Below are positions 8,718-18,219 of a DNA stretch of 60,573 nt, in pieces. The position numbers and the translations under genes were made by a program. This DNA is from CAZHVS01 sp964536015. GTDB lineage: Bacteria; Bacteroidota; Ignavibacteria; Ignavibacteriales; Ignavibacteriaceae. The stretch covers positions 1-60,573 of the forward strand of contig CAZHVS010000016.1 of assembly GCA_964536015.1 (NCBI GenBank), read 5' to 3'. The notes under the pieces are model-generated. The model searched no databases. It saw nothing but the letters and a program-made list of their open reading frames with translations, and was not told the origin of the DNA. Position 1 is the stretch's first letter. Every line of letters begins with the position of its first letter.

Positions 8718-11700
8718 ATGAAAATGTTTTCACTATTAATATCTCTTCTAATAAATTTTTCTCTTTTCGCTCAATTTGAGACCAATTATAGTTTTAATCT
8801 TGATGGTGCAAATTCAGCCAGAATATCAGCAACTGGTTTTTCTGCCCCAAACAATGTTACCATTACTGCATGGGTCTATATTAATTCATCAATTGAACAA
8901 ACAATAGCAGCGAAAAATTACAATAACGGTGGAACAAATTCTGGTCAATTTGAAATATTTATTAATTCTTCCGGTGGATTAAATTTTTTAACCAGAGTGA
9001 ACGGAGCCGATATTTTTTCTGGTTCACCCGGCACACTTGAAACTGGTAAATGGTATTTTGTTGTTGGCAAATTTGATGGAACTAACGTTCAATCATTTAT
9101 CAATGGAATTCTTTCTTCAACTAATTCAACAACAGGAGTAATTGATAATTCTTCTCCGCATCCTTTCTCTGTAGGATGTCAAACAGACCCTTCAAACAAC
9201 CAAAGAAATTATTTTAATGGGTTAATAGAGAATCTTGCTGTATGGAACATATCATTAGATATTAATCTGATTAAAGATTGGATGCATAAAGAATTAACTA
9301 CATCTCATCCTTATTATAATAATCTGATGGCATTTTATAAATTCAATGGTGCTAATGGAAATTCTTATATGTGGGATGCGACAAGTAATGGAAGAAATCT
9401 TTTAATAACTGGCAGTAAAAATTGTTATTCAACTAATTTACCGCCAATGTGTTATACCTGGGGTAAATTGAAAGATAATTTTTCTGAAGTGCGTGGTATT
9501 TGGCCGGCAAACCTTTCTAATTCGTCTTCTATTCTAACTATTACAAGTTCATCTTTAACAGCAACAACTAACGCTCTTTGGGGACATAACAATAAGTCAA
9601 TTTTGTGGACATACTTTGATATTCCAAAGACTGTTTTAAGAAGATTGGATAGAGTATGGTATACAGAAAAAGAAGGTTCGCCAACCGGTGACTTTATTTT
9701 TAATACTTCAGGGCTAACATTTTCTGACGGAAACAAATTAAGATTGCTAGTTGATCTTGATGGTAATTTCTATAATGCACAGATAGTAAATGGTGTTTAC
9801 TCATCTGTGAACAACACATTTACTATTAGTAATGTTAATATCGGGAATAATTATTATTACACTTTAGCTGAACTAACAGAAGGAGGTGGCAATAGTGGTC
9901 CACCTTCAGATCCTCCGCCTTGGAAATGGAAAAGTCCCAAACCTCAGGGAAATAATTTACGAGCAGTCACTGTTATCGACAATAATAAATTTTTTGCGGT
10001 TGGAGACGGAGGAACTAATATCTACACCGAGACTGATGGAAGTACTTGGGAAGTTTCTCACTTCCTTGAAAATTTCGTCGGCAATATAAATGATTGTGAT
10101 TGTTTCCCAAATAATACAGAAAATGAACCCAGTAATTGTATTGCTGTAGGTGATGGTGGTGCATTCTTTAAGTCAAGTGATTACGGCAGAACCTGGTTAC
10201 ATTTAAGTGATATTGGTTTACCAGAAAATTATTCTATTAAAGATATTCATATAATTGATGCAAGTACTGCTTTTATTGGTGGTTCTGAAGGTAGGATTTA
10301 TAAAACTACAAATAGTGGTGAAAGTTGGACAGCTCAAGCATCTCCACTAACAGGAAAAATTGCTTCATTAAATTTTTATAATTCACAAATTGGTTGGGCA
10401 TTTGATGATTTTTCGTATGCAACAACAACTAATGGAGGAACAAACTGGGAATGGAAATGGAATTTACCCTCTGGTGTTTTATCATCAACTTTATTAAGTG
10501 AGACAGAAGGATTAATAGCAACCAATAATGGTAAAATTTACAAGACGACTGACATCGGAACAAATTGGACTGAATCATTCTCTGGCTCAAATAATATTAA
10601 CAAACTAACAAAGGCCGGAGGTGGAATTCTTGTGCTTGGAACAGGTAATAGCGGGATGATTAAAAAGACCACAGATAATGGTACTACTTGGACATCACCG
10701 ACCTCACCTACATTGATAGACAACTTGATGAATGCATATATTAAAGATCAAAGAATAGCAATTGTTGGCGATAATGGTATCACACTAAAATCAACAGATG
10801 GTGGAAATAATTTTTCACTTATTGAGGCTAATGTATTATTGCCTTTAAGTCTTCGATATATGCAAGTTGAAAATGATGGGCAGTATTTAATCACGGCTGG
10901 AAAAATGTTTAGATCTTCAAATTTTGGAAATTCTTGGCAGCTAGTTCTTGATGCTCAAAATATTGAAACAGGAAGTTGGAAAAATAATCTGCAAAGTGTA
11001 GTTGGTGGAACATCTGGATTTTTACAAACAACTACTGATGGGGGCCAAACCTTTAATGACAAATCAATCGGAATTGGAAATAATATATATCAAATTAAAA
11101 TTCCAAAAATAATAGATACAATTTACAATAAAACATCAAATGCATTTGGTACAATTATTATTGTTTATACAAACACAACTATAAATCAGCAGATAATCGC
11201 AAAATCAACAGATGATGGAGATAGTTGGTCTACAATTAGATCTGTATCTTCATCTTCAGATCAAATTGCAACGGATTTGACTTTTGCAGTAAGCAATATA
11301 TTTGTCTGCACAAAGGATGGAAAAGTACTAAAATCTACAAATTATGGAACGAGTTGGATAACCACTACTTTTATAAATCCAACTAGTTTTACTAAAATTT
11401 CTTTCTCAAATTCAAGCATTGGTTTTGTTGTCGGACTAAGGGGAGTTGTATATAAAACTACTGATGCTGGTGAAACCTGGATACAAAAAACTACTTGTTC
11501 CAATTATGACTTAACCAACGTTTCAGTAATGAGTTCAAATCTGGCTATTGTCTCAACTTCAAATACAATTTATGAAACAACAGATGGTGGAGACACCTGG
11601 AGAACTTCTTTAACTGGATTATCAAGCACGATTAATCAATTGATCACCACTCCAAAATCAAATTTAAATAAAGGAACAATAACAAATACATCTGATTTTA

Positions 11701-12329
11701 TTTATTATGCAATTGGCGAAGGAGGAATGATTTTAGAAAATGAAGGTGGTGGAATAGGATTATTTCCTGTTGAGTTAAATTATTTCTCAAGTAAAACAGT
11801 CAACAATTCAGTTATATTAGAATGGCAAACCGCGACTGAAGTAGATAACTATGGATTTAATATAGAATATAAAGTAGTTAATAAAGAATGGACATCAATT
11901 GGTTTCGTTGCTGGAAATGGAAATTCCAATTCTACAAAATCATATTCATTCACTCATGAAAATCCACCACAAGGAAAAATAAAATACAGATTAAAACAAA
12001 TTGATACTGATGGTACATTTTTTTACTCAAATGAAATAGAGGTAAATATTGATGTCCCAAAAGAATTTGCTCTTTATCAAAACTATCCAAACCCATTTAA
12101 TCCCTCAACTATAATTACTTATAGTATTCCACAAACTCAATTAATTACTCTCAGAGTCTACAATATTCTTGGTGAAGAGATTGCCACTTTAGTATATGGT
12201 AAACAAAATGCTGGTTTTTACAGCATCGAATTTAATGCAACAATGTATGGACTGAGCAGCGGAGTATTTTTCTATACACTTGATGCTGGTAGTTTTCGTT
12301 CAACTAAAAAGATGGCATTGACAAAGTAA
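8718..12329 (+). CDS. Large secreted LamG plus Asp-box/YCF48-like propeller protein with T9SS sorting domain
   Basis: A 1203-residue exported protein with a signal peptide (residues 1-19). One LamG-like domain covers about 20-195 (YSFNLDGANSARIS; WVYINSS; FDGTNVQSFING). From about residue 425 to 1000 there are about a dozen Asp-box repeats, each KSSDYGRTW-like (KTTNSGESW, KTTDIGTNW, KSTDDGDSW, KTTDAGETW, ETTDGGDTW). These resemble the YCF48/BNR propellers found in T9SS cargo and photosystem assembly factors. The usual pre-sorting module (FPVELNYF) follows and NYPNPFNPST is at 1122-1131. Strong ribosome site aaaggag. The next gene starts 20 bases after its stop, so the two probably share a transcript. 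Confidence 0.85.
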   Translation: MKMFSLLISLLINFSLFAQFETNYSFNLDGANSARISATGFSAPNNVTITAWVYINSSIEQTIAAKNYNNGGTNSGQFEIFINSSGGLNFLTRVNGADIFSGSPGTLETGKWYFVVGKFDGTNVQSFINGILSSTNSTTGVIDNSSPHPFSVGCQTDPSNNQRNYFNGLIENLAVWNISLDINLIKDWMHKELTTSHPYYNNLMAFYKFNGANGNSYMWDATSNGRNLLITGSKNCYSTNLPPMCYTWGKLKDNFSEVRGIWPANLSNSSSILTITSSSLTATTNALWGHNNKSILWTYFDIPKTVLRRLDRVWYTEKEGSPTGDFIFNTSGLTFSDGNKLRLLVDLDGNFYNAQIVNGVYSSVNNTFTISNVNIGNNYYYTLAELTEGGGNSGPPSDPPPWKWKSPKPQGNNLRAVTVIDNNKFFAVGDGGTNIYTETDGSTWEVSHFLENFVGNINDCDCFPNNTENEPSNCIAVGDGGAFFKSSDYGRTWLHLSDIGLPENYSIKDIHIIDASTAFIGGSEGRIYKTTNSGESWTAQASPLTGKIASLNFYNSQIGWAFDDFSYATTTNGGTNWEWKWNLPSGVLSSTLLSETEGLIATNNGKIYKTTDIGTNWTESFSGSNNINKLTKAGGGILVLGTGNSGMIKKTTDNGTTWTSPTSPTLIDNLMNAYIKDQRIAIVGDNGITLKSTDGGNNFSLIEANVLLPLSLRYMQVENDGQYLITAGKMFRSSNFGNSWQLVLDAQNIETGSWKNNLQSVVGGTSGFLQTTTDGGQTFNDKSIGIGNNIYQIKIPKIIDTIYNKTSNAFGTIIIVYTNTTINQQIIAKSTDDGDSWSTIRSVSSSSDQIATDLTFAVSNIFVCTKDGKVLKSTNYGTSWITTTFINPTSFTKISFSNSSIGFVVGLRGVVYKTTDAGETWIQKTTCSNYDLTNVSVMSSNLAIVSTSNTIYETTDGGDTWRTSLTGLSSTINQLITTPKSNLNKGTITNTSDFIYYAIGEGGMILENEGGGIGLFPVELNYFSSKTVNNSVILEWQTATEVDNYGFNIEYKVVNKEWTSIGFVAGNGNSNSTKSYSFTHENPPQGKIKYRLKQIDTDGTFFYSNEIEVNIDVPKEFALYQNYPNPFNPSTIITYSIPQTQLITLRVYNILGEEIATLVYGKQNAGFYSIEFNATMYGLSSGVFFYTLDAGSFRSTKKMALTK
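11988..12073 (+). repeat. 86-bp shared block in the pre-sorting module, copy 2
   Basis: Partner of 4575-4660, with two mismatches, although the two genes are 7 kb apart and otherwise different at DNA level. Confidence 0.8.
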
Positions 12330-12349
12330 AAAAAATAATTGGAGATTAT

Positions 12350-15070
12350 ATGACATACTTTTTATCGAAAAATTTTAATAGTTTAATATTTTTCAAATAT
12401 TATATAGCTTTATCAGTTGTACTGATTTTTGTTTTACCCCTTACTGTAATTAGTCAACCACAAATTCCAAACCCTGATTTTTATGTTACTAATGGAATTG
12501 TATATGCTATGGCAGTCGATGGTGATTACACTTACATAGGTGGTAGTTTTACTTATGTGGGTATGAATACTGGCTATGGTATAAAACTTACAACTACATC
12601 ACCAGTCCCTTCAGCGAATTATCCTAAAGTTAATGGAGAGATTAAATGTGTTGAATCTGATGGAAGTGGTGGCTGGTACATTGGTGGAGACTTTTCAAAG
12701 GTTGGCACTTATAGTCTGAATTATCTTGCTCACATAAATTCTGATGGAACCGTGAATTCATCTTGGAATCCAAACCCCAATTCTACAGTCCATTCGATAA
12801 AGAAAGATGGTAGTAACATTTATGTAGGAGGAAATTTTACTTCTATCGGTGGATTATCTCGTAAAGCTATAGCCAAGTTAAACAACACTAATGGTAATGC
12901 TGATGCATCTTGGAATGCAAATCTTGATCAATTTAGTCCAACTGTTTATACAATTGCCATAACGGGAAGTAATATCTATATTGGTGGAAGTTTTACATCA
13001 ATTAACAGTACAACTGTCAATCGAATAGCAAAACTATCTTTAAGTGATGGAAATCTGAATTCTGAATGGAATGCAAATTCCAATAATCTTGTAAAAAAAA
13101 TATTAGTATCAGGAAACTTTCTTTTTGTCTGTGGTGATTTTAGCAATATTGGGGGACAATCAAGAAGTAAAATAGCCAAACTGAATATTACAGATGGAAA
13201 TGCTGAAAATTGGAATGCTAATCAGAATGGTGCTGTATATGATATTGCTCTTAGTATTGATGGTAATGCTTTATATGTTGGTGGAAGTTTTAATACAATA
13301 GGTGGGGCTACCAGGTATCGACTAGCAAAATTAAATATTTCCGATGCAACAGCTGATGCCAGTTGGAATCCGACTGCAAACCATGATGTTTATTCTTTAG
13401 CAGTTACAGATGATGCTGTTTATGTCGGAGGATACTTCTCTTTTATTGGAGGAATAGATGCTTATAGATTTGCAAAATTAAACACAACTAATGGAAATGG
13501 AACTTCAAACTGGACTCCCACAACAAATACTTATCCAAATGCAATTGCGGTTAATGGTAGTGATATTTATGCTGGTGGAAACTTTTCATCTGCGGGTGGA
13601 AAATTTCAAAATTATGTTGCGAGGATTAATAATATTAATGGTAAACTAGATGAAAATTGGCTCCCTTCTGGATTTGGTGTGGTTTACTCAATAGAGTTAG
13701 GAACTACTTATATATATTTTGGAGGAGATTCATTCATTAAAAGATATGTTAGAACCACTGGAGATCTTGATTTAACTTGGGTGCCCATAGTTGATAATAC
13801 AGTTAGAACTATCCTCCCGGATGAATCAAATAATGCTATTTATTTAGGAGGGGATTTCAATTATGTCAATTCTGCTGCAAGAAACTACTTAGCAAAAATT
13901 AATAATTCATCTGGAGCTAATGATAATAATTGGATCCCAAATTCAAATGCAAGAGTTAGATCCTTAATCCTTTACAATAGTTATATAATTGCTGCAGGAG
14001 ACTTTACTAATATTGGCGGACAAACAAGAAACCATATTGCTAAAATTAATAGTACTAATGGTAATGTCGAGAGTTGGGATCCAAATGCTAACAATAATAT
14101 TTGGGATCTGGCTATTATTGGTTCATATTTATACCTTGGTGGAGGTTTCACAGAAATTGGTGGACAATCTAGAAATCGCTTAGCAAAATATGATTTGTCA
14201 ACTGAGTTACTTGATGGCACATGGAATCCAAATTCTGATGGCTGGATTTATACATTAACTACTAACAGTGTTGGCAGTGTTATTTATGTTGGTGGAGGTT
14301 TTTTTAATATCGGCGGTTCTAATTCAATCTACTACCTTGCAAAATTAAATAATACCACTGGAAATGCTGAAAACTGGGATGTTGATTGTGGCTATTACGT
14401 TTATTCTATAGTTACAAATCAAGAGGATGTCTATGCCGGTGGAGAGTTCAATTCAATAGGAGGAGAATTACAACCAAGAATTGTTTTATTTACTTCAAGA
14501 ACTTTACCCATCGAATTAATTTCTTTTTCTGCAAAATTTGGATGTAATTCAGTTAACTTAAATTGGCAAACAACTTCAGAAGTAAGGAATTACGGATTTT
14601 ATGTGGAATGTAAAGCAGAAAATGATGAATGGAAGACTATAGGTTTTGTTCAAGGTGCCGGGAATTCAAATTCTCCAAAATTTTATTCTTTTAATCACCT
14701 TAATCCACCAATAGGAAAAATAAAATACAGACTAAAACAAATAGATATAGACGGGATATTTTCTTACTCGGATGAAATCGAAATCGAGCACGGAGCTCCA
14801 AAAGAATTTGCATTGCATCAAAATTATCCCAACCCCTTCAATCCAAGTACTCTTATTAATTACAATATACCTCAGGCTGAATTGGTTACACTTAAAGTCT
14901 GCAATATTCTTGGAAAAGAAGTTGCAATTTTATTAAATGAACGCAAAGAAGCAGGAAGATACAGCACTGAATTAAATGCAGCTAAATTTGGACTGAGCAG
15001 CGGAGTTTATTTCTACACTCTTGTATCAGGTAGTTTCATATCGACCAAGAAAATGATAATGATGAAGTGA
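12350..15070 (+). CDS. Secreted propeller-repeat (delta-60-like) protein with T9SS sorting domain
   Basis: A 906-residue exported protein with a longer-than-usual N-terminal signal segment (hydrophobic stretch at about residues 18-36). Residues about 45-715 consist of some 14 repeats of about 48 residues. Each carries a YVGGxF strand (YIGGSF, YVGGNF, YLGGDF, YAGGEF), an IGG loop, an R/A-K-L strand and a SWNPN turn. This resembles the DUF5122/delta-60 repeat family and is predicted to be beta-propeller. LPIELISF then starts the pre-sorting module and NYPNPFNPST is at 825-834. No enzyme activity can be inferred. A ggag site precedes the atg and the gene sits 20 bases after its neighbour. Confidence 0.82.
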   Translation: MTYFLSKNFNSLIFFKYYIALSVVLIFVLPLTVISQPQIPNPDFYVTNGIVYAMAVDGDYTYIGGSFTYVGMNTGYGIKLTTTSPVPSANYPKVNGEIKCVESDGSGGWYIGGDFSKVGTYSLNYLAHINSDGTVNSSWNPNPNSTVHSIKKDGSNIYVGGNFTSIGGLSRKAIAKLNNTNGNADASWNANLDQFSPTVYTIAITGSNIYIGGSFTSINSTTVNRIAKLSLSDGNLNSEWNANSNNLVKKILVSGNFLFVCGDFSNIGGQSRSKIAKLNITDGNAENWNANQNGAVYDIALSIDGNALYVGGSFNTIGGATRYRLAKLNISDATADASWNPTANHDVYSLAVTDDAVYVGGYFSFIGGIDAYRFAKLNTTNGNGTSNWTPTTNTYPNAIAVNGSDIYAGGNFSSAGGKFQNYVARINNINGKLDENWLPSGFGVVYSIELGTTYIYFGGDSFIKRYVRTTGDLDLTWVPIVDNTVRTILPDESNNAIYLGGDFNYVNSAARNYLAKINNSSGANDNNWIPNSNARVRSLILYNSYIIAAGDFTNIGGQTRNHIAKINSTNGNVESWDPNANNNIWDLAIIGSYLYLGGGFTEIGGQSRNRLAKYDLSTELLDGTWNPNSDGWIYTLTTNSVGSVIYVGGGFFNIGGSNSIYYLAKLNNTTGNAENWDVDCGYYVYSIVTNQEDVYAGGEFNSIGGELQPRIVLFTSRTLPIELISFSAKFGCNSVNLNWQTTSEVRNYGFYVECKAENDEWKTIGFVQGAGNSNSPKFYSFNHLNPPIGKIKYRLKQIDIDGIFSYSDEIEIEHGAPKEFALHQNYPNPFNPSTLINYNIPQAELVTLKVCNILGKEVAILLNERKEAGRYSTELNAAKFGLSSGVYFYTLVSGSFISTKKMIMMK

Positions 15071-15097
15071 ATTATTTTTTAATTTTAATTTTCTTAG

Positions 15098-15126
15098 ACC
15101 GCTTCAATACGAAGCGGTTTTTTTTT
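15098..15126 (+). terminator. Intrinsic terminator closing the cargo array
   Basis: Perfect 8-bp stem (accgcttc at 15098-15105, gaagcggt at 15111-15118), 5-base loop and a run of nine T. It lies 27 bases after the last cargo gene. Confidence 0.92.
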
Positions 15127-15227
15127 CGTAGAATACACAAAACCATATTCTAATCTCTGTTTCGTCAATATCTGTTTAGATAAAAAATTTAATTGTTAAG
15201 TTTGGGAAAAGAATATTTGGATTAAAT

Positions 15228-15983
15228 ATGAATGAACTTTACAATTTTTCAAAACACCTTGCAGAAGAAAGCGGGAAAATAATTCGTTCCTATTTCAGGA
15301 CTTCAATTAATGTTGAAACTAAACATGATGAATCACCCGTTACTATTGCTGATAAAAAAGCAGAAGAAAAAATCAGGGAAATGATAATGAAAGAATTCCC
15401 CCGACATGGAATTCTCGGAGAAGAGTTCGGAGAATATAATCCAGATGCAGAATATAAATGGATTCTTGATCCGATTGATGGTACTAAAAGTTTTATTTGC
15501 GGTGCTGTTACTTTTGGAACTTTAATCGCCCTTCTTCACTATGGACAACCTGTTATTGGTGTTATTTATCAACCCGTGCTTAACGAATTTCTATTTGGAA
15601 ATAACGAGACTGCTTTGCTAAATGGAACACCCACCACCATCTCTGATTGTTCAACTTTATCATCTTCTGTTCTACTGACAACCGATCATCTTTTAATAGA
15701 AAAATATAAAAACATAAAAAACTTTAATGAGTTAATTCATCAGGTTAAACTTTACAGGCATTGGGGTGACTGCTATGGCTATTATTTACTTGCTACAGGT
15801 TTTGCAAATATTATGATTGATCCGATAATGAGCATATGGGATACAATGGCTTTAATTCCTATTATCAAAGGGGCAAAAGGTATTATTACCGATTATGAAG
15901 GAAATGAAGTCTTAACAAGCAACAGCGTTGTTGCCGCTTCACCAGGTGTTCACAAAAAGGTTATTGAAATCTTAAATAAATAA
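15228..15983 (+). CDS. hisN: Inositol-monophosphatase-family phosphatase, probable histidinol-phosphatase
   Basis: A 251-residue soluble enzyme of the Mg-dependent IMPase/FBPase superfamily. The metal-binding residues are visible: GEEFG (about 63-67), DPIDGTKSF at 81-89 and WDTMA from W204-D205. The DGTKSF core followed by FGTLIALL matches the histidinol-phosphate phosphatase branch better than generic inositol monophosphatases. Expected reaction: L-histidinol phosphate to L-histidinol, the penultimate step of histidine biosynthesis, in the cytoplasm. No other his gene is in the window, so context does not support the substrate; a 3'-phosphoadenosine or inositol phosphatase role remains possible. 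Its 3' end overlaps the convergent gene by 12 bases. Confidence 0.75.
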   Translation: MNELYNFSKHLAEESGKIIRSYFRTSINVETKHDESPVTIADKKAEEKIREMIMKEFPRHGILGEEFGEYNPDAEYKWILDPIDGTKSFICGAVTFGTLIALLHYGQPVIGVIYQPVLNEFLFGNNETALLNGTPTTISDCSTLSSSVLLTTDHLLIEKYKNIKNFNELIHQVKLYRHWGDCYGYYLLATGFANIMIDPIMSIWDTMALIPIIKGAKGIITDYEGNEVLTSNSVVAASPGVHKKVIEILNK

Positions 15984-16727
15984 ATATAAAAGTAATACAC
16001 CAATACTGCCAGCAAGATTAATCCATTTGAATTTAGGATAGTTAAAAATTATCAGTGTAATGATTAACCATACTAAAAAATATGACAGATCATTTATTGA
16101 GTACATTTCACTGGGACTTAATATTTTGCTATCAATCATTCCAGTTTTGAAAGTTTGAACAACCGGAGCAACAACAATTCCATACAATCCAAAAGAAATT
16201 AATGTAAATAAAGTTAATTTCTTTGTACGAATGTTTTCATTAAAAAATTCTAACCCTGTTCTTACAGATAGAAGTATTCCACCAATTAAAGTCAGATAGA
16301 AAACAGATAATATGCTATCTGGAATTTTTCCGGAATAAGTAAGAGATAAAAATCCATTAGCGGGAATAATGATCTTTTGTCCTTCGGAAAATATCTGAAC
16401 TGTATAAAATATTTTTGTCCCTGGATTATAGTTGTTAAAATAACCGATTAAAAAATTATTCAGATAATTTAATTGAATTGTATCTCTATTGTTCTCCCCT
16501 GCTTTTTTGAATATTACCCAGCCCTTAAGCTTTTTATCATCAACTTTTATTTTAACTTCCTTTTTATCCTTGCCATAATTGATTTTATCAAACATATAAT
16601 TAATCTTATGACCATTTATACTTGTTATACCACTCACCGGGTAATTAGAACTTGTGACTATTCTAAAATAACTTGAAAGAAAAGTTATGATGATTGCCGA
16701 AATCCATAAAATAAAAATCTGTTTCAT
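15972..16727 (-). CDS. Membrane protein of unknown function
   Basis: A 251-residue protein from the atg at 16727; an upstream ttg at 16733 would add two residues. An N-terminal membrane anchor (residues about 3-22) precedes about 110 mostly polar, beta-rich residues. Four hydrophobic segments then fill the C-terminal half (around ILSVFYLTLIGGILL, LFTLISFGLYGIVVA, FLVWLIITLIIF and LAGSIGVLLLYLF). The layout suggests an exported loop domain held by a membrane bundle. I recognise no family. It converges on the phosphatase gene with a 12-base overlap of the 3' ends. Confidence 0.7.
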   Translation of the reverse strand: MKQIFILWISAIIITFLSSYFRIVTSSNYPVSGITSINGHKINYMFDKINYGKDKKEVKIKVDDKKLKGWVIFKKAGENNRDTIQLNYLNNFLIGYFNNYNPGTKIFYTVQIFSEGQKIIIPANGFLSLTYSGKIPDSILSVFYLTLIGGILLSVRTGLEFFNENIRTKKLTLFTLISFGLYGIVVAPVVQTFKTGMIDSKILSPSEMYSINDLSYFLVWLIITLIIFNYPKFKWINLAGSIGVLLLYLFI

Positions 16728-16799
16728 GTACAATTATTAATAAATTTTAATTTCATAGAAAATTAACAAAGATTTTTATAAGATTAGTTCAACTAAAAC

Positions 16800-16945
16800 A
16801 TAAATTGAAACAAAAACTGAATTAACATTACCTCTTGTAAATATTTTTCAGAGATACTCAGGTTTGATTTACATCATACTTTGGACTTGATTTTAATTAA
16901 TTTTTAACGATGTTAGCAATAAAATTTTTATAAATTGAAACAAAA
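16800..16945. repeat. 16-bp direct repeat in a divergent promoter region
   Basis: The sequence ataaattgaaacaaaa occurs at 16800-16815 and again at 16930-16945, 130 bases apart. Both copies lie between the membrane-protein gene (minus) and the metalloprotease gene (plus). They could be paired regulator sites; in AT-rich DNA a chance match cannot be dismissed. Confidence 0.45.
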
Positions 16946-16989
16946 TTCTCTGGTTGATGTTATAAGAACAAAATAAAATTGGAATTATA

Positions 16990-17868
16990 ATGAAAAAACG
17001 TTCAGCACTAAATATTTTGACTTATCTTATCATCTTATTGATGATTTGTACAATTTCGAACTCGGCACAAAGTAGGTATGACAGAAAAAACTATTATAAT
17101 AAATCTCTGAAAAACAAACCCGAACCACAGAGTTTGCAGAGAAAGGATTTTTACAACGAACATTCTACTGAACATAAAAAACCTGAACGTTCCGATTATA
17201 CAAGGAATCTGGATTTTCGAAATAAAAAAAATGAAAAAACAAAATCCTATAACCATTATTCTTACAACAAAAATAATAACTGGGACACTAAACGAACTTC
17301 AAACTATTTTCATATTGATAAAAAGAGCAACACATTATGGAATGGCAAACACTGGGATTTTGATGACTTTCCATTAAAAGTATATATCAACAAAGGAAAA
17401 TCAAACTACCTAAAACAAATTCACATTGATTACGTTGACTATGCATTCCGAGTATGGCAAAAAGCTGACAACAGAATTAAATATACTTTCGTTAATTCAA
17501 AAAGTGAATCTGATATTGAAATAATCTTTGTAGAAAATCTCATGGAGAAATATGAAGAAAATTATCTTGGATTGACAGACTATAAACTCGGCAGAAATAA
17601 AAAAATTGAACATTCAACCATACAAATCAGCTTGCTTAAATTTGATAATGAACGGGTAACAGATGGAGAAATTAAAGCAACTATAATTCATGAAATAGGA
17701 CACGCTTTTGGACTTGGGCATAGCGATAATGAAGATGACTTGATGTTCCCCTACATCAGTGATAATCATACTTCTGAAATGGATTACAACGAACTAACTT
17801 CGGGAGATATAGATGCGGTACGTTGTACAATAAATTTAGGAGAAAGTTACACTTATAACGATAGGTAA
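16990..17868 (+). CDS. Secreted matrixin-type zinc metalloprotease
   Basis: A 292-residue exported protein. The signal peptide is about residues 1-26 (ending NSAQ). Residues 27-115 are a low-complexity, Lys/Asn/Tyr-rich stretch. The catalytic domain follows, with the zinc site HEIGHAFGLGH at 234-244 (ligands His234, His238, His244; general base Glu235) and a downstream LMFPY carrying the expected Met-turn. This is the metzincin/matrixin signature. It has no T9SS sorting domain, so it probably stays in the periplasm or leaves by another route. The polar N-terminal region could serve as a propeptide, but no cysteine-switch motif is visible. Confidence 0.85.
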   Translation: MKKRSALNILTYLIILLMICTISNSAQSRYDRKNYYNKSLKNKPEPQSLQRKDFYNEHSTEHKKPERSDYTRNLDFRNKKNEKTKSYNHYSYNKNNNWDTKRTSNYFHIDKKSNTLWNGKHWDFDDFPLKVYINKGKSNYLKQIHIDYVDYAFRVWQKADNRIKYTFVNSKSESDIEIIFVENLMEKYEENYLGLTDYKLGRNKKIEHSTIQISLLKFDNERVTDGEIKATIIHEIGHAFGLGHSDNEDDLMFPYISDNHTSEMDYNELTSGDIDAVRCTINLGESYTYNDR

Positions 17869-18219
17869 TTGTCCATAAATCCAATAATATATCTTCTTCT
17901 TATAATGAAGATAGATAATTAATATTTTGCCAGTAACCTAAAATTCCAATACTAATTTTGTAGTCACACACTTTAAAACTTTTATTTGCATTCCTCTAAT
18001 ATTTGAGATCATTATATTTCAATTACTAAAACAAATTCCGTTCCCTTTTTTCTCAATAAAAATAATCACAAGAAATTTTTGCATAAATCTTATACCAAAC
18101 TAAAATTAATTTTTTTTAATACTTCTTTAAGCAAATTTTAATATTCGATAGATAGTTTTACACCGTAAGTTTTTAAAACTTTGATTAATGAAATTAACAA
18201 TAAAATAAAGGAATCAATT
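17869..18219. other. 351-bp AT-rich intergenic region, no gene seen
   Basis: No convincing reading frame, tRNA or strong terminator is visible. A small hairpin (tatcttc at 17890-17896, gaagata at 17907-17913) lies 20 bases after the protease stop but lacks a T tract. The 3' part presumably holds the promoter of the Lys-rich protein gene. Confidence 0.5.
18207..18212 (+). promoter_or_regulatory. Ribosome binding site that fixes the start of the Lys-rich protein
   Basis: aaagga lies 7 bases before the atg at 18220. The longer open frame from 18181 lacks such a site and would bury the signal peptide 13 residues in. Confidence 0.7.

Noticed and set aside
12500..14500. Repetitive DNA that might be taken for a CRISPR or tandem repeat array
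   Set aside because: The repeats are degenerate and in frame at about 48 codons. They are protein propeller units, not identical DNA repeats with spacers.
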